Positions 55,872-64,000 of a DNA stretch of 64,000 nucleotides are shown piece by piece. Source of the DNA: JANMCE01 sp963791625 (GTDB taxonomy: Bacteria > Actinomycetota > Acidimicrobiia > Acidimicrobiales > Ilumatobacteraceae); contig CAWBTA010000015.1 of assembly GCA_963791625.1 (NCBI GenBank), positions 186,001-250,000 on the forward strand, read 5' to 3'. Within the stretch, counting starts at the first letter, position 1. Every line of letters starts with the position of its first letter. Both the position numbers and the translations under genes were made by a program. The notes under the pieces are model-generated. The model ran no database searches. It was given only the letters and a program-made list of their open reading frames with translations, and was not told the DNA's origin.

Positions 55872-55893
55872 GAGTCCGGGTCGCCCCCGGCTC
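55872..55893. terminator. terminator between convergent genes
   Basis: Hairpin GAG-(bulged T)-CCGGG / CCCGG-CTC at 55872-55893 with a 5-base loop and TTT directly after. It lies between the MhpD-like (+) and LLM oxidoreductase (-) genes. Confidence 0.6.
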
Positions 55894-55928
55894 TTTCTGC
55901 AGTACCCGATGTCGATTCACGACATCAC

Positions 55929-56717
55929 CTACTGGCATGAGTCGAGGCGCTCAAACGTCTCAAGGGCTTTGGTCATCATCACGGGGATCGAATCTCCGTC
56001 CACAAGGGCCAGTCCGATGCAATCGGGCAGATGCGCCTCGGCCAGCGCCGCCATGTCCGCAGCGACCTGCGCAGGTGTGCCGCTAAGTGAAGTCGGATCG
56101 GGCGGAGCGTCGGACCGGAATCGAGCGGACGCATACATCGCCACAGTGATCGGCCGGACCGAGCGAGCCCACGCGACTGGTGTGGCGAGTTGGTCAAGCG
56201 CAAAGCCGGACAGGAACGCGCCGTCGGCCTCTCGGGACGCGAGCCGGTTCAGCTGCTCACCCTTGGCACCCACGTAGATCGGCACGTCGCGGGCGGGAGC
56301 TGCGTGGTCCGGTGGCTCGTAGCCGTCGATCTTGGTGCGTTGCAGGACGGCCCGGCTCAAACGGAGGGAGTCACGCAAAAGAGCGACGGGCTTGTCGACT
56401 GTGATCCCGAACGGCCCAAGGGATTCGTGACCGCCGACACCGATACCGAGCATGGTGCGGCCGCCGTTGAGTTCATCCAGCGTCGCGATGGACGACGCAA
56501 TGGCGCCGGGGTGACGCAAGGCTGGAGACGTGATGCCAACGCCCATCCTGATCCGTGTGGTGAGCGGCGCCGCCGCGCTGAAGATGACGATGGGCTCCCG
56601 GGCGACGCCTTCGTCCGCGATCCAAATCTCATCGACCCCCGCTCGGTCGGCCGCGATGACCGCCTCGATGAGATCACGCACCGGTGCGTTCGGGTACAGC
56701 CAGATCCCGACGTTCAC
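55929..56717 (-). CDS. LLM-class (F420-dependent type) flavin oxidoreductase
   Basis: 262 residues from the GTG at 56717, which overlaps the preceding stop (GTGA). Luciferase-like TIM-barrel motifs: VNVGIWLYPNAPVRDLIEAVIAADRAGVDEIWIADEG, GVGITSPALRHPGAIASSIATLDELNGGRTMLGIGVGG and PIYVGAKGEQLNRLASREADG. Relatives use F420 or FMN, and the substrate is unknown. The longer upstream frame belongs to the M23 gene region and is not used. Confidence 0.86.
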   Translation of the reverse strand: MNVGIWLYPNAPVRDLIEAVIAADRAGVDEIWIADEGVAREPIVIFSAAAPLTTRIRMGVGITSPALRHPGAIASSIATLDELNGGRTMLGIGVGGHESLGPFGITVDKPVALLRDSLRLSRAVLQRTKIDGYEPPDHAAPARDVPIYVGAKGEQLNRLASREADGAFLSGFALDQLATPVAWARSVRPITVAMYASARFRSDAPPDPTSLSGTPAQVAADMAALAEAHLPDCIGLALVDGDSIPVMMTKALETFERLDSCQ

Positions 56718-58390
56718 GGGCCGACGGATGACGTCGCAAACGGGTCGTTCATTGCATCCCAACATCCGGTCGGATGGGCGGCACGCCAACGACGCACCTC
56801 GTCTTGCGGGCTGAGGTTCTGACCGGCCTTCCACGCGTCGAGGTACGGCCATGGCCACACGATGCCCCGTCGTACCCACCACTCCGGCCCGGGACACGCT
56901 ATAGACAGTCCGAAGTGCAGATGGCACACCGTCGTGTCACCGGTCTTGCCCATGGTGCCCAGCCGGGTGCCAGCCACTACCCGAGCGCCCGGAACCGTTG
57001 CCGCCTCGATCGTGTCGTAATGGGAGCCGTAGTAGCGCACACCATCATCACCGACGACCGCTACCGAGCGTCCGCCAAACGTTGCCGGATTCGACGCGCT
57101 GTAGCTGTCGACCCGCCTCACGTCGCTGACCACACCATCCACCGGCGACAGGATCGGCGTGCCGCACGCTGCGAAGATATCGGTGGCCGTGTAGTTCGCA
57201 TGCGTGCGCGCGTAGCCGACGTTCGTGCCTGCCGCGATGGGGAATCCGTGCCGCACTTGCACTCCGGGCTGGACCGGCGAGCGGGTATCCACGATGCGTT
57301 TTGGAACGAGACTGTGGAAGCTCGACCCCGCCGGGAATACGCCGAACAGATCGACAACGATGTTTGCGGGCACTGTCCAACGGACCGTGATGTCACCACT
57401 CGATGAGTCGGAACGAACCACGGCCAGGTTCGGCGTTGTTCTTCCGGCCATTGCATTGACATTGGAGGTGGTCGGAGCCAGGCTCGTCGGGCCGACCGGC
57501 TCAACGGTCACGAAACCGTCCGCGACCGCGTCGACTGCGGTCACGTTCACAATGACGGCGTCGCCCTCACCTGCGCCGGTAGCCACGCTCTGATTACGAG
57601 AGATCAACAACTCACGGTTGATGCGGGTGTCGTACAACCGTTTCGGACCGACGGGGCGGAAGTCGGTCGCCGAAACAGCGCCCATGATATCGACCACGAG
57701 GTCGGTCGTCATGCTTGACGCAATGGACAGCTTGCCTCCGGTACCAGCAGCGACGATCACGAGATTGGCCGCCGTCTCCGCGGCAGCCAGGTTGAGGTTG
57801 GACGTCTCCGGCTTCGGCGCGCCAGACGGCCACACCGTGATGAACCCAGCCGAACTTGGATCGACGCCGGTGACGTTCACAATCGCGCCCTCGCCGGGGG
57901 CCAAGTTCGTTGCAACGTCAACGACCTCACCAGCTTTGACCCGAGTCTTGGTCGAGCGGGTATCGAGAAGGCGGGTCGAGCCAAGGCTGCGGAAGCCGCC
58001 TCCCTTGGCAAACCAACCTTGCAGATCGACAAGCACGTCGGCGAACGCGCCGCCTGTCGCGACTTGAATGCGGCCGTCGGAACCGACCTTGCTCACCACC
58101 AGGTTCGGTCGGGTCTGACCGGCCCGAACGTTCAGATTCGACGTTCCCGGCCGATCCTGTCCCGACGGCCAGACCGTGAGGAACAGATCAGCCCCCGCAT
58201 CAACGACGGTGACATTGAATACCGCGGCTTCCACCTGACCCACCGGCAGCCCCGCCAGCGCCACCACATCCACACTCAGCGGCACCGCCGACACCGGCTT
58301 TGGTCGCGGATCCGCGGCCGCACCACTCGGCCTTTCACCGACGGCAACACCAAACAAAACAACGACCAAAGCCAACATCACACGACGCAT
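56714..58390 (-). CDS. secreted M23 metallopeptidase with three N-terminal beta modules
   Basis: 558 residues from ATG 58390 (ATG 58417 is possible). A signal peptide (MRRVMLALVVVLFGVAVG) is followed by three ~110-residue modules. Each has a block like RLLDTRSTKTRVKAGEVV, then IVNVTGVDPSSAGFITVWPSG, TSNLNLAAAET and a closing VVDIMG or LVDLQGWF. The C-terminal M23 domain has THANYTATDIFAACGTPILSPVDGVVSD, YYGSHYDTI and CHLHFGLSI (zinc HxH). M23 enzymes cut peptidoglycan cross-bridges. It is coupled to the LLM gene. The same modules occur in the DUF1501 protein at 60591. Confidence 0.85.
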   Translation of the reverse strand: MRRVMLALVVVLFGVAVGERPSGAAADPRPKPVSAVPLSVDVVALAGLPVGQVEAAVFNVTVVDAGADLFLTVWPSGQDRPGTSNLNVRAGQTRPNLVVSKVGSDGRIQVATGGAFADVLVDLQGWFAKGGGFRSLGSTRLLDTRSTKTRVKAGEVVDVATNLAPGEGAIVNVTGVDPSSAGFITVWPSGAPKPETSNLNLAAAETAANLVIVAAGTGGKLSIASSMTTDLVVDIMGAVSATDFRPVGPKRLYDTRINRELLISRNQSVATGAGEGDAVIVNVTAVDAVADGFVTVEPVGPTSLAPTTSNVNAMAGRTTPNLAVVRSDSSSGDITVRWTVPANIVVDLFGVFPAGSSFHSLVPKRIVDTRSPVQPGVQVRHGFPIAAGTNVGYARTHANYTATDIFAACGTPILSPVDGVVSDVRRVDSYSASNPATFGGRSVAVVGDDGVRYYGSHYDTIEAATVPGARVVAGTRLGTMGKTGDTTVCHLHFGLSIACPGPEWWVRRGIVWPWPYLDAWKAGQNLSPQDEVRRWRAAHPTGCWDAMNDPFATSSVGP

Positions 58391-58490
58391 GCCCCGGAGG
58401 CTAGCCAGTCCCTCCATCTCCAGCGCGAAGCCAACGGCACTAGAGCAGTCGGCTTCTGTATCACGATGGCCGATACGCCAGCCGCCTTGC

Positions 58491-59021
58491 TCAGCGGGTC
58501 GACATCTCCACCAGCTTCAACACCGTGTTCCAGTTTCGGCTGGTACCGAGTCTGCCCAGCTTCTGGCCAATGTGGACCGCGAGCTTGGACGTACCCATGC
58601 CGCCCGGCAGGTGAAGGTACAGGTCGCGGCCATCGAGCACGAACGTGTCGGGCGGTGCAATGGCCGGATCGAGTTTGGCAACCATCGCCGCGGCAAGCGG
58701 CTCGGCGAAACACGTCACGTGCAACTTTGTCCCATCGGTCTCACTCGGAAAGGGGTTGCGAGCAACGATCTCGACCAATTCCGCAGCCGAGCGCATCACG
58801 ACCGACAACGTCAGTCCAAACGTAGCCAGCAGTGCAGCTTCCATGGCCGCTACGACCTCAGCCTCCGAGCCCGATGCGTCAAACACGACGTTGCCGCTTT
58901 GGATGTAGGTCTCGACGTTGTCGTACCCGAGGCCGAGACACATAGCGCGCAGGTCGGCCATCGGCACCTTGTTGTTACCGCCGACGTTGATGCCTCGGAG
59001 CAGCGCCACGTAGGTCGTCAT
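58491..59021 (-). CDS. DUF1697 family protein
   Basis: 176 residues with the DUF1697 marks MTTYVALLRGINVGGNNKVPMADLRAMCLGLGYDNVETYIQSGNVVF and RNPFPSE, then GMGTSKLAVHIGQKLGRLGTSRNWNTVLKL. It is a cytosolic family of unknown function, frequent in Actinobacteria. It is divergent from the PhyH gene with a 30-base spacer. Confidence 0.9.
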   Translation of the reverse strand: MTTYVALLRGINVGGNNKVPMADLRAMCLGLGYDNVETYIQSGNVVFDASGSEAEVVAAMEAALLATFGLTLSVVMRSAAELVEIVARNPFPSETDGTKLHVTCFAEPLAAAMVAKLDPAIAPPDTFVLDGRDLYLHLPGGMGTSKLAVHIGQKLGRLGTSRNWNTVLKLVEMSTR

Positions 59022-59051
59022 GATCCAACCCTACGGCGATACGCTCGACCC

Positions 59052-59924
59052 ATGGCGACGTTGACCTCAGGGCAGATTTCAGATTTCGAGCGGGACGGGT
59101 TCCTCGTGGTGGAGGATTTCGTGAGCGAGCAGGCGTGCAACGACCTCAAGCACAGGGCGGTTGAACTGGTGCACGAATGGCAGCCGAGCACAAAGCGCAC
59201 GGCCTTCAGCACCAACGAACAGACCCGAGTAAGCAACGACGAGTTTCTCGATTCGGGCGACAGTATCTGGTGCTTCTTCGAGGAGGAAGCCTTCGACGAT
59301 CACGGCGAGCTGAAGCAGGCGAAGGAGTTGTCGATCAACAAGATCGGCCACGCCATGCACGACCTTGACCGCGTGTTCGCGTCGTTCAGCTATACCGCCG
59401 ATCTGGCCGGCGTCACGCATGATCTCGGCATGACCGATCCGCGGGCACTACAAAGCATGTACATCTTCAAACAGCCCGGTATCGGCGGCGAGGTGGGCTG
59501 TCATCAGGACGCCACGTTTCTCTACACGGACCCGCTCACTGTCACCGGGTTCTGGTTCGCCATCGAAGATGCCACCCTCGACAACGGATGCCTGTGGGCG
59601 CTGCCCGGCGGTCACAAGACCAGCCTGCGCCGCACCTTCCAGCGTTCGGGCGACGACAACCGCACCATGATCTTCGACACCCTCGACGACACGCCGCTGC
59701 CGTCGCCGAGTGAACTCACCCCGCTGCCGGTCAAGGCCGGCACGATGGTTGTCTTGAACGGCCTGCTCCCCCACTGGAGCGACACAAACCGATCGACCAA
59801 GAGTCGTCACGCCTACTCGCTGCACTGCATCGACGGCACCGCCGACTACCCCGCGTGGAACTGGCTGCAACGCTCACCGGACCGCCCGCTGCGCCCGTTC
59901 GCCGCTGACCTCCAGCCGATCTGA
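59052..59924 (+). CDS. phytanoyl-CoA dioxygenase (PhyH) family protein
   Basis: 290 residues from ATG 59052. Fe(II)/2-oxoglutarate dioxygenase fold: the metal triad is H151 and D153 (GCHQDATFLY) plus H241 (GLLPHWSDTNRS), with R247 for 2-oxoglutarate. FERDGFLVVEDFVSEQACNDLKHRAVEL is the normal PhyH start. It is close to the PHYHD1-type dioxygenases, whose substrates are unclear. No acyl-CoA gene is next to it; upp follows. Confidence 0.9.
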   Translation: MATLTSGQISDFERDGFLVVEDFVSEQACNDLKHRAVELVHEWQPSTKRTAFSTNEQTRVSNDEFLDSGDSIWCFFEEEAFDDHGELKQAKELSINKIGHAMHDLDRVFASFSYTADLAGVTHDLGMTDPRALQSMYIFKQPGIGGEVGCHQDATFLYTDPLTVTGFWFAIEDATLDNGCLWALPGGHKTSLRRTFQRSGDDNRTMIFDTLDDTPLPSPSELTPLPVKAGTMVVLNGLLPHWSDTNRSTKSRHAYSLHCIDGTADYPAWNWLQRSPDRPLRPFAADLQPI

Positions 59925-59963
59925 CCCGAGCGGCGCCCACCGTTGATCTGAAACACTGGCGCC

Positions 59964-60590
59964 ATGAATGTGACGGTTATCGATCATCCCCTTGCCGCCG
60001 AGCGGTTGGCCATCCTGCGCGATGTGCGCACGACCAACGCCGAGTTTCGCCAGGCCCTTGACGGGCTGGGCGGCATGCTCGTCTATGAGGCCATGCGCGA
60101 CCTGGCCACCACCAACTCCACCGTCACCACGCCGCTCGGGCCTGCTCCGGCTCGCTCGTTGGCGAAGGTGCCGATGCTTGTGCCGATCCTGCGCGCCGGC
60201 ATCGGTCTGGTGAACCCGGCATTGCGACTGGTGCCACAGGCCGAGGTTGGGTTCGTCGGTCTGGCTCGCAACGAGGAGACCTTCGACCCGCATCCGTACC
60301 TGGCGAAGCTGCCCGAGCGCCTCGACGGGCGAGACATCTTCATCCTCGATCCAATGCTCGCCACCGGTGGCTCGCTCGAGTTTTGCTGCCGCCTTCTCAT
60401 CGAACGAGGCGCGCCCCAACCCATGACCGTCGTCTGCGTACTGGCCGCACCCGAGGGCATCGAACGCATGAAGCAGTCGGGCATCGATGTCAACATCATC
60501 ACCGCGTCGATCGACAGCCACCTCAACGACTCCGCCTACATCGTGCCCGGTCTCGGCGATGCCGGAGACCGCCAGTTCGGTCTCTGGTAG
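59964..60590 (+). CDS. upp: uracil phosphoribosyltransferase
   Basis: 208 residues. It converts uracil and PRPP to UMP. Motifs: DHPLAAERLAILRDVRTTNAEFRQAL, VPILRAGIGLV, VGFVGLARNEETFDPHPY, the PRPP loop FILDPMLATGGSL and the uracil-binding end YIVPGLGDAGDRQFG. It complements the nucleoside uptake and deaminase genes 5 kb upstream. Confidence 0.96.
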   Translation: MNVTVIDHPLAAERLAILRDVRTTNAEFRQALDGLGGMLVYEAMRDLATTNSTVTTPLGPAPARSLAKVPMLVPILRAGIGLVNPALRLVPQAEVGFVGLARNEETFDPHPYLAKLPERLDGRDIFILDPMLATGGSLEFCCRLLIERGAPQPMTVVCVLAAPEGIERMKQSGIDVNIITASIDSHLNDSAYIVPGLGDAGDRQFGLW

Positions 60591-62963
60591 TTACACGTAC
60601 CAGCCCACCAGATCGCAGATGATGTGGGTGGTGCCGCGCTTGTTGTAGATGGCAATCTTGCCGCCATCGCCCACGGTCGCAATGACCTGATTCGGTACCG
60701 TGCGGCCGGGCGTGAAGTTGAGGTTACTGGCGTTCGGTAGCGGCTGGCCGGCGGGATACACGGTGAGGAAGCCGGTCTCGGTCGGGTCCACCGCGGTGAC
60801 GTTGAGCACCACGGCTTTGGCGTCGTTGGGCACACCCGCCACGCCGGTCACCTTCAACTCATACGTACTGTCGGCACCCACCTTGGTCTTGGTGTCGCGT
60901 GTGTCCATCAATCGCTGCGGCGACGATGCACTCGCGGCCGGACCGCCTCCGGACACGTCGTACCAACCGAGCAGGTCAACGATGATGTGACTCGATCCGT
61001 CACTGTTGAAGAAGGTGACAGCACCATTCCGACCGAGCTTGGCCACGACCAGGTTCGGTACCGTGAGGCCGGATGTGAAGTTCAGGCTGGACGCAGTGGG
61101 CACTGCTTCGCCAGCGGGAAACACGGTGACGAAACCGGCGTTGGTCGGTTCGCTCACGGTCACGTTCAATACGACCGCGCTGACACCACTGGCGGGGATT
61201 CCGGCCTTGCCGGTCATTTGGACATCGATTGACTTGCCGGGCCCGACCTTGCCCTCACCGTTGCGGGTATCGCGCAGGCGAATAGGTGTCATGGGGACGA
61301 GGGAACTGCCACCGGCTTTGCTGAAGTAGCCGACCACATCGGCGATCAGGTTGGCCGAGCCATCGCTCACCGCCATGCTGACCCGGCCGTTGGCCCCCAC
61401 CTTTGACATCACCAGATTTGGCACGGTTTGTTTGGGTACGAAGTTCAGACTCGACGCGTTCGGCTTCGCCTCACCCGTGGGCCACACGGTGACGAAACCA
61501 GCGTCGGTCGGGTCGGTCACGGTGACGTTCATGATGACTGCGGTGATGTCCTGCATGGGGACACCGCCGGCTCCAAGTACGTAGACGGTCTCTTCTACGC
61601 CGGCTGGAAACTTGGCCTGCGGACCGCCGTTGCCCTCTCGCGTATCAAGCTTGCGAGTGGGGGTGACCGGCAGCAGGCGGCCCGGCACGACAGGGATCGG
61701 CGGCGGCGCGGGCACACCTTCCAAGAGGGCACCGGTGTAGAGCGGCAGCGTCTCGTAGGTCGCACCAAGGATCTGCGGATGATCCGCGCCGAGCACCTTG
61801 TCAAGCACGGTGGCGTAGATCGCGCGGAAGTCGAGGCTGGACTTGAAACGTTCGTTGCGATCCAAATCGGTCCACGACGGTGATTGGCCGTACATACCGC
61901 CAGCGACCGGTGGCCCAATGAGCATGGTGGTGTTCGTGGTGCCATGGTCGGTGCCCGCGCTGTCGTTGGCCGCAGGCTCACGACCGAACTCAGAGATGAC
62001 GAGGACCGTCGTCCGATTCGCAAACCGCGGCTCCAGCCCGGCGTACAGCGCCCGCAACCCGCCGTCGAGATCACCCATCAGCTTGTCGTGCTCGCTGGCT
62101 TGATCGCGGTGTGTGTCGTACCCATCGTGGCTCACGTTCACCACACGAACGCCCAGGTTGGCATTGATCAGCCGGGCGGCCAGAGTCATGTTGCGGGCCA
62201 TGTTGCCGTCAGGAAGCTTGGTGGAAAACACCGGCGTTACATCACGGCCGATGTCGAGGGCGTCTCGCTCGACCCGCGCAATGGTGTCTCCCCACTGACC
62301 GAGACCAGTGGGAGCATCCGACAGCGACCGCAACGCGCCGTACAAGCGACTGTGCGGAGCATCGCTATTGCTACCGAGATCCATACCCCAGGGAGCAATG
62401 CTTGACCCCGCTCGAACTTCACCGACCAGATGCAGCGGAACGCTCACGCCAATGTTCACCATGTGCAGCGGGCTGGTGTCGGCGGCACCGTCGAGCCAAC
62501 GGCCAAGCCAGCCGCTGAACGACCCGCCGTTTGCCTGACCTCGCATCCACGTGGCCATGGAGTCGAAGTGGCTCAGACTGGGATCGGCGTAACCCACACC
62601 TTGCACGAGGGCCACATGCCCCTGGTCGTACAGACTCTTCAGGTAGGTGAGTTTCGGGTGAAGGCCAAAACCCTGACCAATACCGAGGGTCTGGTTTGGC
62701 TGTATCGCTAGGCCCCCTCGCTTGTCGTAGTACGCACCGTTGGCGATGGGCACAACGGTGTCCATACCGTCGTTTCCACCGCCCAACAACAGCACCACCA
62801 GGATGCCGTCGCTGGGCGGCAGCGCAGTGGCTGCGTAGGCGTCAAGGTTCTGGCCGTACGTGCCAAGTGCAATGCCTGCGCCGGTTGCACCCATCGCCTG
62901 AAGAAAGCGGCGTCGGGATAACAGGTTGAGCGTGTGTTCGGTTTCGATGTCGGAGGGAAGCAT
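60591..62963 (-). CDS. Tat-exported DUF1501 protein with three C-terminal beta modules
   Basis: 790 residues. The twin-arginine signal SRRRFLQAMGATGAGIALG lies near residue 16. The DUF1501 (alkaline-phosphatase-fold) domain follows: ILVVLLLGGGNDGMDTVVPI, VSHDGYDTHRDQASEHDKL and VLVISEFGREPAANDSAGTDHGTTN, whose His and Asp could bind metals. From about residue 440 come three ~110-residue modules with markers such as TRKLDTREG, VIMNVTVTDPTDAGFVTVWP and NLIADVVGYFS, like those in the M23 protein. DUF1501 genes pair with DUF1800 genes across bacteria, as here, 27 bases downstream. Confidence 0.88.
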   Translation of the reverse strand: MLPSDIETEHTLNLLSRRRFLQAMGATGAGIALGTYGQNLDAYAATALPPSDGILVVLLLGGGNDGMDTVVPIANGAYYDKRGGLAIQPNQTLGIGQGFGLHPKLTYLKSLYDQGHVALVQGVGYADPSLSHFDSMATWMRGQANGGSFSGWLGRWLDGAADTSPLHMVNIGVSVPLHLVGEVRAGSSIAPWGMDLGSNSDAPHSRLYGALRSLSDAPTGLGQWGDTIARVERDALDIGRDVTPVFSTKLPDGNMARNMTLAARLINANLGVRVVNVSHDGYDTHRDQASEHDKLMGDLDGGLRALYAGLEPRFANRTTVLVISEFGREPAANDSAGTDHGTTNTTMLIGPPVAGGMYGQSPSWTDLDRNERFKSSLDFRAIYATVLDKVLGADHPQILGATYETLPLYTGALLEGVPAPPPIPVVPGRLLPVTPTRKLDTREGNGGPQAKFPAGVEETVYVLGAGGVPMQDITAVIMNVTVTDPTDAGFVTVWPTGEAKPNASSLNFVPKQTVPNLVMSKVGANGRVSMAVSDGSANLIADVVGYFSKAGGSSLVPMTPIRLRDTRNGEGKVGPGKSIDVQMTGKAGIPASGVSAVVLNVTVSEPTNAGFVTVFPAGEAVPTASSLNFTSGLTVPNLVVAKLGRNGAVTFFNSDGSSHIIVDLLGWYDVSGGGPAASASSPQRLMDTRDTKTKVGADSTYELKVTGVAGVPNDAKAVVLNVTAVDPTETGFLTVYPAGQPLPNASNLNFTPGRTVPNQVIATVGDGGKIAIYNKRGTTHIICDLVGWYV

Positions 62964-62990
62964 GAAAGACCTTTCGCCGCGGGTGCCGCT

Positions 62991-64000
62991 TTACGCGAGT
63001 TGAAGTTCGGGGAGCATCATGACGAGCGTGGTGAGTCCGTAGTTCTCGAACCACCCCTCATAAGGTGCTGCCCGCTGTTGTTCGAGCCAGGCGGTGACTA
63101 CTGCCTTGCTTCGGTCCGACCCGCTCGGAATGCCGACCCTGGTCAACGCTGCCTCGACTGCTTGCGGCACCGGCACGTTGGCCAGGTCTGCGAACAGCTC
63201 CCGCTTTTGGTCGGAAAGCCGGTAATGCAGATCACCGGCCCACGATGCTTTTTGACCCGCCGTTCCCGCGGAAAGCCAGTACTTGTTGGGCCGCCAGCCC
63301 GACACGTTGGGCGGGTTGAAGGGCTGCTGCCCGAGACCTTCGGCGTACTGCATGGGTTCGACATCGCTAGAGCGCAGGCCGCTGGCCTTCATGATGCCGA
63401 CGAAGAATTCGATGGGCGAGCGCACGAGGCCCTCAGTTGCTGCAGGTTGGTAGAACTCCGGCCGCAGGAACAGAGCGCGTAGCACGGGCTTCATTTCGAA
63501 CGACCCGGCGACCATCACGTTGGCCAGGTCGATCACCACATTGGCGGGAGGACCGGGGTGAGCGAAGAAGGACCAGAGCCTGGCCGACAGGAATGTTGCT
63601 ACCTTCATCCGCTGGGTGGGGTCATCGAACAAGAAGTCGATGATTTCTGGGCCGTCCCAGTTCTTGGTGATGCCCATGAACGACTTGGCACCGGTGTCGT
63701 GATCCTTTGGACGGAACACGTACTGGTCGGTGTTCTCATCAAGGTTGTGACCCGACCATGCCCGGGCACAACTGTCGACGTCGGTCTCGTTGTAGTTCCC
63801 GACACCGAGCACGAAAAGCTCGAGCAGCTCGCGGGCAAAGTTCTGATTAGGGTTGCCCTTCCGGCTGTAGGCGTTGTCGAGGTACACCAACATGGCGGGT
63901 TCGATGGCACACTTCTTGACCATGGTGCGGATGTTGCCCAGTGCGTTGGCTCGCTGCGCAGCGTGCATGCGCCACAGGTAGTCGGTATCGCCGACCTTTT
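62991..64000 (-). CDS. DUF1800 domain protein, C-terminal part (5' end outside window)
   Basis: The frame is open to the window edge; about 336 residues are visible. DUF1800 hallmarks: PAMLVYLDNAYSRKGNPNQNFARELLELFVLGVGNYNETDV and ARAWSGHNL. FRPKDHDTGAKSFMGITKNWDGPEIIDFLF and LRALFLRPEFYQP follow, then LGQQPFNPPNVSGWRPNKYWLSAGT. Function is unknown; the pair with DUF1501 is probably a secreted or envelope complex. ATG 63968 inside is not the true start, since matching sequence (DYLWRMHAAQ) continues upstream. Confidence 0.87.
   Translation of the reverse strand, partial: KVGDTDYLWRMHAAQRANALGNIRTMVKKCAIEPAMLVYLDNAYSRKGNPNQNFARELLELFVLGVGNYNETDVDSCARAWSGHNLDENTDQYVFRPKDHDTGAKSFMGITKNWDGPEIIDFLFDDPTQRMKVATFLSARLWSFFAHPGPPANVVIDLANVMVAGSFEMKPVLRALFLRPEFYQPAATEGLVRSPIEFFVGIMKASGLRSSDVEPMQYAEGLGQQPFNPPNVSGWRPNKYWLSAGTAGQKASWAGDLHYRLSDQKRELFADLANVPVPQAVEAALTRVGIPSGSDRSKAVVTAWLEQQRAAPYEGWFENYGLTTLVMMLPELQLA

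Overview
The window looks like the chromosome of a high-GC actinobacterium, most probably of the class Acidimicrobiia (Ilumatobacter-like). The reasons are gene order, a 31-residue bS22-type ribosomal peptide, a DUF222/13E12 HNH gene under an actinobacterial-type LexA box, mycothiol- and F420-type enzyme families, and many GTG starts with ATGA/GTGA overlaps. No phage, IS element, CRISPR array or rRNA was seen. The only RNA gene found is one tRNA-Gln(TTG).

Region 1 (1-34480) is the actinobacterial backbone known from Mycobacterium as metS-tatD-rpfB-ksgA-ispE ... glmU-prs-rplY-pth ... mfd-mazG-(lipoprotein)-eno-ftsB-DUF501-ppx. Here it carries local changes. A small membrane protein with a double-psi-barrel-like tail sits where rpfB normally lies. 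ksgA and ispE read as one ORF. glmU stops before its acetyltransferase active site. The ppx gene is reduced to a C-terminal half with a degenerate phosphate loop. Between ftsB and DUF501 lies a 12-kb cluster (21471-33481) of molybdenum-hydroxylase genes: two form-II-like large subunits, a flavin amine-oxidase-like gene, CoxD/CoxE-like MoxR and VWA proteins, two XdhC-family proteins, a MocA-like nucleotidyltransferase and a membrane-anchored CoxG. No FeS (CoxS) or FAD (CoxM) subunit gene is present.

Region 2 (34477-47000) is accessory: an acetyltransferase, a crotonase, a YbjN-like protein (frameshifted), a secreted beta-propeller lipoprotein, a NUDIX hydrolase, an MBOAT plus SGNH pair for polymer O-acylation, a Uma2-type nuclease, a HelD-like RNA-polymerase-associated helicase, and a divergent PspC membrane protein / PspC histidine kinase.

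Region 3 (47481-60590) holds the kinase's LuxR-type regulator (frameshifted), then a nucleoside uptake and salvage operon: BMP-type lipoprotein, ABC ATPase, two permeases, cytidine deaminase and adenosine deaminase. Uracil phosphoribosyltransferase follows 5 kb later. Between them are a MhpD-like hydratase, an F420-type oxidoreductase, an M23 peptidase and a PhyH dioxygenase.

Region 4 (60591-64000) is a DUF1501/DUF1800 export pair. The DUF1501 protein ends in three copies of a beta-rich module also found three times in the M23 protein.

Four genes are interrupted by single-base indels (near 27294, 36100, 47847 and 52055). Their downstream parts remain well conserved, so consensus-sequence errors are as likely as true pseudogenes.
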